64,000 bases of DNA from the NCBI GenBank assembly GCA_018287875.1, contig JAGVVL010000025.1:2046001-2110000 (forward strand). Direction: 5' to 3'. The notes beneath the pieces are model-generated. The model searched no databases. It was not told where the DNA came from and saw only the letters and a list, made by a program, of their open reading frames with translations. Position numbers and translations under genes: made by a program. This document shows, one piece after another, positions 41,240-51,591 of the stretch. Numbering within the stretch: position 1 is the stretch's first letter; every line of letters begins with the position of its first letter. This stretch comes from Nigrospora sphaerica (Eukaryota; Ascomycota; Sordariomycetes; Amphisphaeriales; Apiosporaceae).

Positions 41240-43654
41240 ATGGCCGAAGAATACGCCGCGCACGACCTGTCGGCGAAAGCGCTGGGCGGCCCGATCGGTA
41301 TACGCGACGACCACTTTGTCGATGGCTATGGCCGGCGCCTCGAACTGCGCGGGCTGAACGTCTCGGGCGTGAGCAAGCTGCCCACCACGCCCAATGGCCT
41401 GTCCCACCTCACTGATGGCTTCTACGAGCACAGGACCGTCAGCTTCATCGGGCGGCCGTTTCCGCTCGAGGAAGCGCCGCTGCACTTTGCGCGCCTGCGG
41501 GCCTGGGGGCTGCCGCTGATCCGGCTGCTCGTCACCTGGGAGTCGCTCGGGCACGCCGGGCCCAACCCGCAGACGGACCTGGACCTCGAGTACATTGCCT
41601 ACCTGCGCCAGCTGATGGAGCTGATGGCCCAGTACGGCCTCAAGTGCTTCATCTGCGCCCACCAGGACGTCTGGAGCCGCTTCAGCGGCGGCAGCGGCGC
41701 CCCGGGCTGGACCTTTGAGGCGGCCGGCCTCGACATCGAGGCCTTCAGCGAGAACGGGCTGGCCTACGTCCACGGCCAGGACGAGGCCCGGCGCGCGCGC
41801 GAGCCGGCCGACCCGCGCGAGCCCGGCGGCCCCTTCCTGTGGCCGTCGGGCTACCAAAAGCTCGCGGCGTCGACGCTGGCCACGCTGTTCTGGGCCGGCG
41901 ACGCCCTCGCCCCGAAGCTCCGGTGCCGGCGGGGGCCGCTGGCCGGCCCGGGCGCCCCCGAGGAGGTCTCGATCCAGGAGTTCCTGCAGGGCGCCTGCGT
42001 CGAGGCCTTCGGCCGGCTCGCCGACGAGGTCGGCCATCTCGAAGCCTGCCTAGGATTCGAGCCCATGAACGAGCCGCACCGCGGGCTCATCAACCTCCAC
42101 GACTTCCACGCGTGGGACTACAACACGGACCTGCACATCGGCCACTGCCCGTCGCTCGCGCAGTCGCTCGCCCTCGGCAGCGGCTACGCGCAAAAGGTGC
42201 CCTACTACGTCAAGTCGTGGCCCTTCCCGACGCGCAAGTCGCACACGTCGCTGGTCGACCCCAAGGGGCGCTCGGCGTGGCTGCCGCCGCGCGAGGACAC
42301 GGCCGTCGACCGGCCGCACGGCCTGGGCGAGTGCGTGTGGCGCGGCCACGGCGTGTGGCGGTGGGACGAGGAGAAGAAGTGCCCGGTGATCCTCGAGAAG
42401 GACTACTTCGAACACGACCACCGGCCCGGCCGCGAGGACCGGCCCATCGAGTGGTACCGCGACTGCTGGGCCCCCTTCCTGCTGCGCTTCACGGAGCGCA
42501 CGTCACGCCGGTTCCCCCGGCACCTGTCCTTCATCGAGCCCATCCCGAACGAGTACATGCCGCCGTGGGAGACGGAGCAGAGCGGCCCCCTGCGGCCGCA
42601 GAAGTACGCGACGCCGACCGTCATCGCCACCAAGCGGCCGCAGAACCTCGTCTTCGCGCCTCACTTCTACGACCTCAACGTGCTGTTCAGCAAGTCGCAC
42701 GGGCTCATGAACGTCGACGTCCAGGGGCTTTCCCGCGGCATGTTCATCCTCAATGCGCTCTACTTTGGCGAGGCGGGCCTGCACCGAAACTACCGGAAGC
42801 AGATCGGCAACATCATCAAGCACGGGCAGCTGTCGCTGGGCCGGCTGCCGACGCTGATCGGCGAGGTGGGCATCTCGTACGACATCAACGGACGGCGCGC
42901 GCTGCAGACGGGCGACTACGACAAGCAGCGCGAGCTGATGCACGCCCTCATCTCGGCCATGGAGTTCAACCGGGTCGGCTTCACGCTGTGGAACTACAAC
43001 CCCGAGAACCGCAGCGAGTACGGCGACGGCTGGAACAAGGAGGACTTCTCCGTCGTCAACGGCGACGAGGCCCACGTTAGCCCGCCAGACTACCGCAACC
43101 GGGCGCACGAGGCCGACGAGCTCTACCGCGGCGGCCGCACGCTCGACGTCATCATCCGGCCGTACGCGGCCAAGATCGCCGGCCGGCCGCTGCAGACGAC
43201 GTGGGACGCGCGCACGCTCCGCTTCGTCTTCATCTGGCGGGACGACGAGCAGGAGGGGGAGGGAGGAGAGGGCGGGCCCCGGGACCCGCGGTCCCGGGTC
43301 ACGGAGATCTTCCTGCCCGAGTACCACTACGGCGGGCACGAGCTGGACATCCGGGTCAACCACGGCCGGTGGCGGCGCGACGCGGCCAAGCAGACGCTCT
43401 ACGTGACGGCCGAGGCCGACGGCGGGGCGCGGCAGTACGAGGTCGTCGTCGGCCTGCGCGACGTCGACGCGCACCTGCGCCGCCGCGCGCGCGAGCGCCG
43501 CGAGGCCTTCCCGCCCGCCGGCCTCCTCGCCGCCCTGCCGCCCGCCGCCGACCTCTGGCTCGAGTCCCTCACCCTCGGCCACGCCGGCCAGGCCCTGCTG
43601 CTCCTCCTGGCCCTCGTCGTCGGCCTCGTCGCCGTCGCGCTGCGGCCCACGTGA
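41240..43654 (+). CDS. EGH1: GH5 steryl-beta-glucosidase (Egh1/EGCrP2-type)
   Basis: Single exon, 804 residues from the ATG at 41240 (in-frame ATG at 41207 is less likely: MAEEY is the better start). A (beta/alpha)8 glycoside hydrolase family 5 domain contains the acid/base Glu278 in GFEPMNEPHRG and the nucleophile Glu542 in LIGEVGISYD. Also seen are ELRGLNVSGVSKLP, VTWESLGHAGP, CFICAHQDVWSRFSGGSGAPGWTFEAAG, FAPHFYDLN, and FTLWNYNPENRSEYGDGWN. A C-terminal beta-sandwich follows. The tail ends in a hydrophobic helix (ALLLLLALVVGLVAVAL), a probable tail anchor. Length and motifs fit the fungal GH5_12 enzymes that hydrolyse ergosteryl-beta-glucoside in vacuole-associated membranes (yeast Egh1, Cryptococcus EGCrP2). 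Substrate is inferred from family. Confidence 0.9.
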   Translation: MAEEYAAHDLSAKALGGPIGIRDDHFVDGYGRRLELRGLNVSGVSKLPTTPNGLSHLTDGFYEHRTVSFIGRPFPLEEAPLHFARLRAWGLPLIRLLVTWESLGHAGPNPQTDLDLEYIAYLRQLMELMAQYGLKCFICAHQDVWSRFSGGSGAPGWTFEAAGLDIEAFSENGLAYVHGQDEARRAREPADPREPGGPFLWPSGYQKLAASTLATLFWAGDALAPKLRCRRGPLAGPGAPEEVSIQEFLQGACVEAFGRLADEVGHLEACLGFEPMNEPHRGLINLHDFHAWDYNTDLHIGHCPSLAQSLALGSGYAQKVPYYVKSWPFPTRKSHTSLVDPKGRSAWLPPREDTAVDRPHGLGECVWRGHGVWRWDEEKKCPVILEKDYFEHDHRPGREDRPIEWYRDCWAPFLLRFTERTSRRFPRHLSFIEPIPNEYMPPWETEQSGPLRPQKYATPTVIATKRPQNLVFAPHFYDLNVLFSKSHGLMNVDVQGLSRGMFILNALYFGEAGLHRNYRKQIGNIIKHGQLSLGRLPTLIGEVGISYDINGRRALQTGDYDKQRELMHALISAMEFNRVGFTLWNYNPENRSEYGDGWNKEDFSVVNGDEAHVSPPDYRNRAHEADELYRGGRTLDVIIRPYAAKIAGRPLQTTWDARTLRFVFIWRDDEQEGEGGEGGPRDPRSRVTEIFLPEYHYGGHELDIRVNHGRWRRDAAKQTLYVTAEADGGARQYEVVVGLRDVDAHLRRRARERREAFPPAGLLAALPPAADLWLESLTLGHAGQALLLLLALVVGLVAVALRPT

Positions 43655-43978
43655 ACCCCCCTCCCCTAATGCCGGGAGAGGGAGCTGTTTATTTTGGGTC
43701 CCGCGGAACAGGTATGCATTTTGGATAACGGTTGCTGCTTTTTCTCGCCGTCGCTTTTTTGTTGTAAAAGAACCTCGCGAGGTGTTTGGGGGGGAAAAGT
43801 ATCCGGCATACTAGCGGGCATGGCAGTTAAGAAATTCCAGCACTTAGACTTTTTTTATTTTTTATTCTTAACTCTTGTCGGTCGTGGCCCATGTTCCCCC
43901 TCGCACTTTGCAAACCAGCTTATCCGCAGCCTCCCGGTCACACCGCTGAGGCCCCAGACGGATGAAGCAAAAAGGAAG

Positions 43979-44025
43979 CGACCCAGACGGGATTCGGACC
44001 CGCAATCTTCAGTGCCGAAGTCTAA
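43979..44025 (-). pseudogene. 3' half of a tRNA-Arg(TCG)-like gene
   Basis: Counting back from discriminator G (43979) with standard spacing gives acceptor 3' strand CTGGGTC, T arm GCGGG/CCCGT with loop TCCGAAT, and a 5-nt variable loop AGATT. The anticodon loop is CTTCGGC with U33 and anticodon TCG, and four of five anticodon-stem pairs form (TTAGA/ACTGA). Upstream, where D arm and 5' acceptor should be, there is instead an inverted repeat. No GACCCAG acceptor 5' strand is present nearby. It is therefore a truncated copy. Confidence 0.6.
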
Positions 44026-44054
44026 CCACGTCCCGAGGAGAGGACGTGGTTAGA
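44021..44054. repeat. 13-bp foldback inverted repeat next to the half tRNA
   Basis: TCTAACCACGTCC (44021-44033), an 8-nt spacer CGAGGAGA, then GGACGTGGTTAGA (44042-44054): a perfect 13-bp inverted repeat. One arm overlaps the 5' side of the tRNA-like anticodon stem. The repeat ends 26 bp from the TA target site of the mariner element. Confidence 0.9.
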
Positions 44055-44081
44055 TATCATTCTCTTATGGGGTGTTGTATA

Positions 44082-45752
44082 CGGATGTACACTTCAAAAA
44101 AACTGCTATGGGTCATTTTCACCCCTGCCATGGGCCCATAGGTGTCACAGCGGGATTACCGTGTGAGTTATCCATGGTGTTTATTGATTCCAAGCCCACG
44201 CTGTTGACGGCGCGCCTATCCGAACCCTCCGGCCCTCCTTATATTCGTTCCCCCCTTCGAGGCGTATGACCTCCTGGATACGGTGTGGAACACGCTCAAT
44301 CCAGGCCTGGATACGTGTCTGTGCCAGTTTCTGCCACTCTCTCCTCCATACGCGCATAGCCTCAGGGCGTGGCTGCGGTGGACCCCATTTTGTGGTCAAT
44401 CTCTTCATCTAGAACCAGCAGGGCTTAATAGCATTAAGGTCTGGGGAATTGCCACACCGTAGCAAGCGCCGGATACCGGCAACGCTATATGTTTCTGCGT
44501 GGAAAGCGTGCTTATGGCTAGGCGCTCCGTCCTCCATCATAACAGCGTCCTCTCCACACTCCTTCGCAAAGGGGATGAGGAGCGGTTCCACGATGTGTTT
44601 ATGGTAGCGCCACCAGTCGATACCTGAGCCGCTGCGCCGCTCTAGTTTGCCGCTCGCCTTATTCCAACGCCAGCGAGGCTTGGGCCAGACCTGGTCTTTA
44701 GAGCGAGGCGGTCAACACCGCGCTCCAGCTCTCACTCCTCACGGAGACGCTGTTCGCGCCCTTCGTTAAGGGCAGCAATGGCGGTAGCGGCCTCCTTCTT
44801 CTCAGTGGCAGTCTCTGGCTGCTAAACGTGGTAAGGGCCCTTCTTCTCGTACGTGAAGCAGCCCCAGAACATGAACTCGCTATAGCCCTTCCGACGGTTC
44901 CGGACACACTACCGCTTATATTGCTCATCAGGGCGTCGCTGGAGCTTACGGCTACCACGTTGGACACCTATAAGGACGCTGGTCTCGTCGGTCCAGATAA
45001 CGCGTTTCCAGTCCTCCAGGGTCCAGTGGGCATGGTCAAGGCACCATTTTAACCGCGCGGCGCGCTGCGTGGCTGATAAGCCTGGCTTCATCGTGGGCTT
45101 GACTTTACTGAAGTTCAGATCCTTCAGCATCCGCCACACAGTCGCTAGCGAGATGCTGCCATAGGTGCTGAGGTCAGATATCTCCATAGCCAGCCGAGAC
45201 GTGGTTTTCTCGCGTCCAGCACAGTCTTTACTGACCATAGCGATTAACAAGACCTCTAGATCCTTAGTTTATTTCGTGGGCCTGCCAGAGCGCGGCGCGT
45301 CATCCACCCACTCCAGCTGAACCGTAAAGGGTCTCTTCTCAGGGTCCATACCGCGTTCAATGGCGCGCTGGAAGACGCGCTGCGCGGAGCGCGGCTGGAC
45401 ACCAGTGATCTGTTCGATCTGGCCATAGCTGAGGCCTGAGACTGCTTTAAGAGTAACGATCACAGTGCGCTCCGCAATAGCAGTAGCGGAGGCTCTAGAG
45501 AACGCCTGCTTCTGCTGGGGTGGCTGGGTTGGGTCTGCCGGCTGGGCTGGGTCTGCTGGCGCTGATGATAGCTTCACTGGCGGCGCCATGGCGTGTGGTA
45601 TGGGAAAAAACGAGAGAAATCCGTCCAAGGATAACGCTACATCGAAACATTCGAAGCTGGTGGGTTTTCGCACCTGCATGCCAGTTGGCAGCAAGAGTTT
45701 TATGCAGGGGTGCCCCCAGAACCCATAGCAGTTTTTCTGAAGTGTGCATCCG
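44082..45752 (-). mobile_element. Tc1/mariner DNA transposon, inactive, with 32-bp terminal inverted repeats
   Basis: 1671 bp, bounded by TIRs at 44082-44113 and 45721-45752. Each begins CGGATG(T/C)ACACTTCA; they differ at two positions, both transitions. A TA dinucleotide flanks each end (44080-44081, 45753-45754), the usual mariner target duplication. Just inside the TIRs both ends also share CACCCCTGC. The interior encodes a decayed transposase on the minus strand. The two TIR differences and the interior nonsense codons are of the C-to-T/G-to-A kind expected from RIP. Confidence 0.93.
44181..45592 (-). pseudogene. Tc1/mariner transposase, multiply disrupted
   Basis: Starts MAPPVKLSS at 45592. 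Helix-turn-helix region: TVIVTLKAVSGLSYGQIEQITG, then APRSGRPTK. The DDE region carries VIWTDETSV (first Asp), MMEDGAPSH (second Asp) and SPDLNAIKPCW, where Lys (codon 44424-44426) replaces the third catalytic acid expected as Glu. In-frame stops lie at 45269-45271 (TAA), 44909-44911 and 44822-44824 (TAG), 44732-44734 (TGA) and 44409-44411 (TAG). A frameshift lies between about 44730 and 44640. Each stop and the Glu-to-Lys change can arise by a single C:G to T:A transition (CAA to TAA, TGG or CAG to TAG, GAG to AAG). The gene cannot make an active enzyme. Confidence 0.9.
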
Positions 45753-47132
45753 TAGTCGAAAGCGAGTTTCGGTAGCATACGAGAGAGAGCGCTTAACTCC
45801 CTCGACCCATAAGCCCCGGGGACAGCGCAGTTGGCGACGCCTGCGCGTGCGTGCGCGCCCCGGCCTTCCGTCCCGCAAAGCCGTGCCGTTCGCGGCCGGC
45901 GACGGCTTCCGCGGATAACACGGGCGGACAAGATGTCTTCGCTAGGTGATTGCCCTCCGAGCCGCGGGCTACAACGCCCCTGCTATGTCATCGTCCATAC
46001 GGCTGGGCATTGACAGAAAATGGAGTTATCGAGCCCGCCTCTTCATACGGCGCTCTCACCAAAGCAGTCCAATTAGCTTACCCCACTGATGCTCTTTCAC
46101 GAGTGTCCGGGACCTTTCCTGGGTAGTACATTCTGGCACCAAAATCTCGGATACGGTACTTCGGGGATGGAGAATCTACCAAACCAATAGAACCCAAAGG
46201 CCTTGGGCTGGTAACGCTCTAGATACGAACAGATGTTCGGTATTCTAGCCCTCGAGCGATGCCTCTGCTAGAGACGAAGGAAGAAGCCGCGCCCACTCCT
46301 GGCTTTGAGGCGGCGACCACCGCGGGTGGTGTCCTAATCTGGAAAAAGGCACCTTACGGATCTCCTAGGGCCCTTGGTCGAACTTTGCCAACTTTATGGA
46401 AGACGGTTGTCAAGAGTATGGAGGGCTAGCTAGGTATTGAGGCGGAAGCCAAATGGGAGCCATTTGGTATAACCACGACTAGTGGTATACAAGTTCCTGT
46501 TGCTTTTCTGCGATGACCAAAATACCCACCTGGAAACCGCCACCTGAACTCAACACGAATGTTCTCACGTACTTGCGAACCATCCCAAATCACCATGGAA
46601 CCACAGTCTCGGTCCTCTGGCCCCGGAAGCTGCGCAGCACGCGGCGCTTCGTCCGAGAACCGTAGAGAACCGAGGGGCGGGGCATGGGGGAGACGCCGAA
46701 GGAGCCAGCGGCCAAGTGGAGGAAAGACAGGCCGCAAAAAGGGGATGGATACGAGTTACGGTACGGAGGTGTGCTGACACGCGGGGGAAACGGGTGCTTT
46801 TGTTCGGTTGCAACAACACAGGGAACCCGTCGATCTTGTCCCCCCCTCCCTTTGTTCGATTCAGGGGCCCGTAGTCCCCGTTCAGGCCTGAGAAACTCCT
46901 TTGCCACCTCACCTCAACGGGAAAGAGACCATTCCCAAGCTTGGCTGCATGTAAAGTCCGGGAAAGCAAAAGAAAGAGAGAAAATCGCACCAGCGACAGC
47001 AGGCGGCATGGCCAGTGTCTTGTGTTTGACGCGGGGGGGGACAGATCCCACTGCGCACACGGCGTGCGCCGTCGCAGCTCGACGGGCCCGGCGCTGAAGG
47101 CCAAACCCTCAGGGCTGCTCACCCCGGCAACT

Positions 47133-47169
<37 letters not shown>

Positions 47170-47678
47170 TGACCGGGCCGGGGGGGTGGGCGACAGCGCC
47201 ATTCGAGCATCACGGCCTGTCCAGAGCAGAGAGGAAGCAAGCGGGCAAATCCGGTACACCGACGAAACGAGCCGACGTGGGCGCGCGCGTCAAAGACGCG
47301 GCGATGTCGGGGATGGTAAGCGATGGCAACCGGAACGGCCCCAGGTATTCTATCGGATTGCCTGGCGACACGTCACTAGCGACGTCGAGGCTCTCTGTCT
47401 GCCTTGCGGGCTTCCTGGCGCCGCTGCTGGGCTGTGTAAGTCGGAGAGCAATCAGCCGGGCAAAAGGCGTATACATGAGCCACTGGAGAACCCCAACTGC
47501 AGGGCATATCCAGGCACTACTTGCAGTGTACAGCGAGACCGCTCTGACGCATTTTGGATAAATCAGAATTAAACAGTCCAATTCAACAGTCAATCCATGG
47601 AGAAATGTTCTCGTCGGCTTCGACTGCTGGGGTACGAATCATTCTAGGCTTTGAATAAATCTTCCATCACTAACAAGT
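45753..47678. other. Intergenic region right of the mariner element, with ACG microsatellite
   Basis: About 1.9 kb with no supportable protein gene. It contains an ACG trinucleotide run (47133-47168). A 206-codon frame across that run (46941-47561 plus) encodes polythreonine and otherwise unstructured sequence; I regard it as chance. Confidence 0.5.
47133..47168. repeat. (ACG)12 microsatellite
   Basis: Twelve uninterrupted ACG units followed by ATG. It lies in non-coding sequence about 510 bp upstream of the tRNA-Leu gene and is likely length-variable between strains. Confidence 0.9.
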
Positions 47679-47777
47679 GGTGAGATGGCCGAGTTGGTTA
47701 TGGCGTCAGGTTAAGGTCACCTTAACACCTGCATCCTGGTGGAGCAATCCGCGTGGGTTCGAATCCCACTCTCATCA
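47679..47777 (+). tRNA. tRNA-Leu (anticodon AAG) with short intron
   Basis: Plus strand, 99 nt. The acceptor stem pairs GGTGAGA with TCTCATC (one G-U), discriminator A. The D arm is GCC/GGC, A box TGGCCGAGTTGG, B box GGTTCGAATCC, T arm GTGGG/CCCAC. The anticodon stem starts TCAGG with loop TTAAGG, giving anticodon AAG after U33. A short intron of about 10 nt (TCACCTTAAC) follows position 37, after which CCTG closes the stem. A long variable arm (ATCCTGGTGGAGCAATCCGC) fits a class II Leu tRNA. The sequence TTAAGGTCACCTTAA lets the intron pair with the anticodon. Confidence 0.9.
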
Positions 47778-48218
47778 ACGATTCTTTTTGCCCGTTGTCC
47801 TAATAATTCTTTTGGTTGCTCAGTTATTCCGATTTCAGGTCGCGATGTTTGATTTTCTTTTTGTCGATCTAGCTGGTTCTTGGGTCACTGGGCTCCTGGG
47901 TAGCAAAGCAAACGCACGTCGCCGATCTTCAAGGTTGGCTTGCGTAGCCCCAGGCAAGGCATACTGGGCTTGGCCTCCATGGGGGCCAAATCGGGCGTTC
48001 TCTTTGGTTGATATTGCGCGTGTAGTGTTCAGCTGAGGCTTGGAAGAGCCCCACGACCCAGTGAAGGCCGAGTATCGGCAGGCACCCAATATGAAAGCCA
48101 GCTGAGTTTCCCATGCCAGCCCAGGCATCACGGACCCGTGCGGGGTCCTGCGTATTAAACAGGGCTGGGTACCCGATCTCAGTCGCCTTGCACGCTCAGG
48201 CACGGACAGCACTTCCTC
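47778..48218 (+). other. Intergenic, tRNA-Leu 3' flank and promoter of the second HET gene
   Basis: About 440 bp. A T-rich tract (TTCTTTTTG, 47782-47790) directly after the tRNA may serve as the RNA polymerase III terminator. The rest should be the HET promoter. No other feature is seen. Confidence 0.5.
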
Positions 48219-50490
48219 GTGGCAGCTCCGTGGTTAAAGATGGACGACTATCTGGATGACGAAATCGACCCCTCGGTGCTGGAGCGGATGCCGTGGTATG
48301 AAACGCCGTTGGATCCCAGCAAACACTGCATCCGGCTCCTCACTCTACACCCGGGGAGGGGAGACGACGCCCTGGTCTGTGACCTATCCGTCGTGTCCCT
48401 CGACGAAGATCCGGAATACGAGACCTTGTCGTACGTATGGGGCGAGCCCGGCCGGACGCGCGCCATCATGGTGGCCGGGATCCGGTTCGACGCCACGGTG
48501 AACCTGGCCGACTTTCTGCAGTGCCTGCGGCTGCCCAACGCCACGCGCACCCTCTGGGCCGACGCCATCTGCATCGACCAGCAGAGCGTCGCGGAGAAGA
48601 GCCACCAGATTGGCCTCATGGAGCGCGTCTACCGGCAGACGGCCAGGGCCAACGTCTGGTTCGGGCCCATGGGGCCGGCGTGGCAGGACGACATCGAGGT
48701 CGAGGACGACGAGCTCCGGCCGTACGTTCCGACGTCCCGGATGACGCCGCCCGTGTGGGCGCGGGTGGAGCGGTTCGCCTGCTCCTACGAGTCCTACTTC
48801 GTGGCCCTGGGAGGTCGCATCGTGCCGCGTTCCGAGCTGCCTCCCGACCCCGAAGGCCAGCCTCCCGAGGAACTCCTCTTCGAGACGCTGGGCGTTTTGG
48901 ACGACATCGCCCGGGGCAAGCACCTTTACGAGTTCCCGCTGCTCTGCCGCGACGGCGGGCGGGTGTGTATGAATAGGCGCTGGCCCCTGATCTTGGATTG
49001 CCTTAGGTTCCTCATGACTCGGCCTTGGTGGTCCCGGGTTTGGACGTTACAGGAGGTTCGTATCGGGCCCTCCCCATTACTCGGCACGTACCCACGCGTC
49101 GGCCCAACTCTATGTCTCGGCTGATCTTGCTTGGCGTTAGGCGGTACTTCCCCGTGTCGACGCCCTGGTTTATCTTGGCACCATTCCCGTGAGGTTCTCA
49201 CGCATCTTGAACGGAGTCGTGGCAGTCTGGAAACACGCAAACGAGTGCTGCAGGAGTATCATAAACCTGGCGACGGGGACGTACCAGAATTTTCCTTTTG
49301 CCGGCTGGACGTCGGCGCACATGGTGCAAAGCCACCGGGAACGCTTCGCGCAGTCCGACTCCCCCTTCATAGGCATCGAGGAGGCCATCAGCTCGACCCA
49401 GTACCGCAAGGCAACCGACGTGCGGGACCATTTCTTCGGCGTCCTCGGCCTGCTTCCCGCCGAGTGGCACGAGTACTTCCAGAGCCAGGGGTACGCCTGC
49501 AGCGCGGGCAACATATTTGCCCAGTGCTCCAAGATGGTGTACGTCAACAGCGGACACCTCAAAGACCTGGGAAACGCGATCGGGGTCCGGGCGACCACCG
49601 TCTCCGACCTTCCCACCTGGGCCATGGACCTCACCCAGCGCCTCGGCGAGGGCGAGGACGGGAGTGGCCGGTGGGCCCTTTACAACGCGTCGCCCGACTC
49701 GGAATACGACGAGGGCATCGAGTTCATGCACCAGCTGCAAGGCCCAACGCTGAGCGTCACGTCCCTCCGCATAGGTGAGGTCAGGGTCTGTGGCATGCGT
49801 ACCATCAACGGCGATATCCCCACGTCGAGCAAAAGAAACGCAGTGATCGAGATGGTCTTGGAAGGCCAGAAAATCTATGAGCAGCATGCGGCCACCCCGG
49901 ATAGCCATGGTTTCTGGAGGACGGCTTTCATGGATCGGGATATCTGGTGAGCTGGTTTCCTTGCCTCGTGAGTCCGTTGCCGAAAGTGGGATAGGGGTAA
50001 ACAGGCCATCACCGCGCTCTGCGACGCTGACCCGCGAGGTGTGCCCAGGCTTTACTGGCTTCACAAGAGAAAACCCCTACCGGCCCAAAGGCTGCACGAC
50101 ATCGAGCAGTGGTGGGCGAGGTTCGCCGAAACGGGCGACGAGCGCGACCTCGACCGTGACCAACAGAAAGGGGCGACCGGCCGGGGCACCTACCACTACC
50201 GGGCCTTGCTGCTAAACATGGAAAAGTGCCGCTTCTTCTGCACGGCCGAGGGCGCGCCGGGGCTCGGACCCCGCGGCATGCAACCGGGCGACGAAATCCA
50301 CGTCCTGGCCGGGTGTCGCTCGCCCGCGGTCCTGCGGCCTCTGCCGGACGGCGGTGGTGATGATGAGGATGATGGTGCTGGGGGGCGCAAAGCGGCTTTC
50401 TTGTTTGTTGGTCTCTGTTTTGTCGATAGATGGATGTACGGAGAGGCGGCGAGAGCCGGGCTCGAATGGCAGGGCCGGACCCTCAAGTAG
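48219..50490 (+). CDS. HET-domain (heterokaryon incompatibility) protein, second copy in window
   Basis: Three exons: 48219-49055, 49141-49946 and 50049-50490 (694 residues). Introns are 85 nt (phase 0) and 102 nt (GTGAGC, branch GCTGACC, phase 2). The HET domain runs ~67-290: YETLSYVWGEP (67-77), LWADAICIDQQSVAEKSHQIGLMERVYRQTARANVWFG (starting 112; shown here as contiguous family blocks), and RPWWSRVWTLQE at the end of exon 1. The second half has a conserved-looking segment VRDHFFGVLGLLPAEW typical of these proteins (the 'DHFFGVLGL' block), and a C-terminal domain with LYWLHKRKPL. Met8 at 48240 is an alternative start. It is unlike the 13.6 kb HET protein outside the domain. A role in vegetative incompatibility is inferred from the domain. 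Confidence 0.9.
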
Positions 50491-51591
50491 CTATGTAGGT
50501 AGGTATGTATTTGCTGGGCCCCAACCTGGTGTTTTGGTGGTGTCCGTTATAGGTGTGATTCCCTTCCAGGCCACTCTGGAGAAGAAGCCACAGCGATGGA
50601 CAAAAACGACGCCTGCAGTCTCTGACGACAGGCGATGAGCCACGTCTCGAGGAGCTGTCAGAGGTGGAGGAAAATCCGTGACAGGAGAGCCAAACCGCTA
50701 GAGTCTCAAAAGAAGAAAATAACAACCAACAGGACATGAGGTTGTGCTTCTGGGGAAACGACATGGATGTCTGTTCGTTACCGGGAGAGGGATCCATCCC
50801 GGCTCACGCATTCACCCCCTCCACGGATCTACACTTGTACCTAAGTACCCATTTTGGGAGATTGGTATCCATTTGGTTATCCGTGGCGAGAAGCTACTTG
50901 CTCTTCACATTTATGGTTTCGTTTCCCATCGTCCCAGGTCGGTTCGACAGCTTTCTCTAATATCATCCTAGAATTTATCGGAGATGGTGCGCCTCATGTC
51001 GCCCAGCGCGAGTTACGCAGCCTTGCTCATATAATCTGGTATACATGGACATGCTTGGAAGGCCCTCTGGTGCTATTGCCCCGATTTCTCCACATTTCGC
51101 CGACGCCGCCGCGCATTGATTGGCAGGATGCATGGGAGGTTGAGGCCCATCCGCCCACCATTGCGCCCACGATCGGTAAGGCTTGGGTGCCCAGAGCTTC
51201 AACACACGTTCGCCCTCACGTTTACCTGGATCAATGCCCAACTGTGCGCTTTTACTCTGCGCCCACCCTCAAAGTATTGTTACGACGGCATCATTATTAC
51301 ATCGCCCAACTCCTGCGACCCCCCTTTCCCCGCGCCTGGCGCCAGCGTCTATCACTTCGCCCAAGCTCTTCACTTCAGCCCACCCCGCATCCATTGCTGA
51401 CTGACGACCCCTGCCTGACGTCGTGGTCAAACGTCCCGTCATCTCTCCATCCCTCTCTCCTCCCCCCCCTCCCCGATCCGTAGCCAGACCACGACCGCGA
51501 CCTTGGCCCACAGCGCCCGAACCCGCGCGCGAAGCCTGACGCTCCTCCTCCGCCCTCTCTGTCGTGGCTATGCTAGAAATCCTAGACGGCC
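50491..51591. other. Intergenic, DCP2 promoter
   Basis: About 1.1 kb. The last ~300 bp are pyrimidine-rich, typical of a fungal promoter or leader before the DCP2 start. An AGGTAGGTA-like word (GTAGGTAGGTATG) occurs near 50495. No gene is supported. Confidence 0.5.

Larger units (their letters stand above)
43655..44081. other. Intergenic between the GH5 gene and the mariner element
   Basis: About 430 bp with the GH5 3' UTR and, at 43979-44054, a truncated tRNA-like sequence with a foldback. No protein gene is seen. Confidence 0.5.

Noticed and set aside
42503..43582. Long open frames on both strands over the GH5 gene (also 41839-43080 plus)
   Set aside because: Strong GC3 bias leaves all frames open here; composition is Arg/Ala/Val low complexity without motifs.
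46941..47561. 206-codon frame with polythreonine from the ACG run
   Set aside because: Driven by the microsatellite; no domain and no splice-supported extension.
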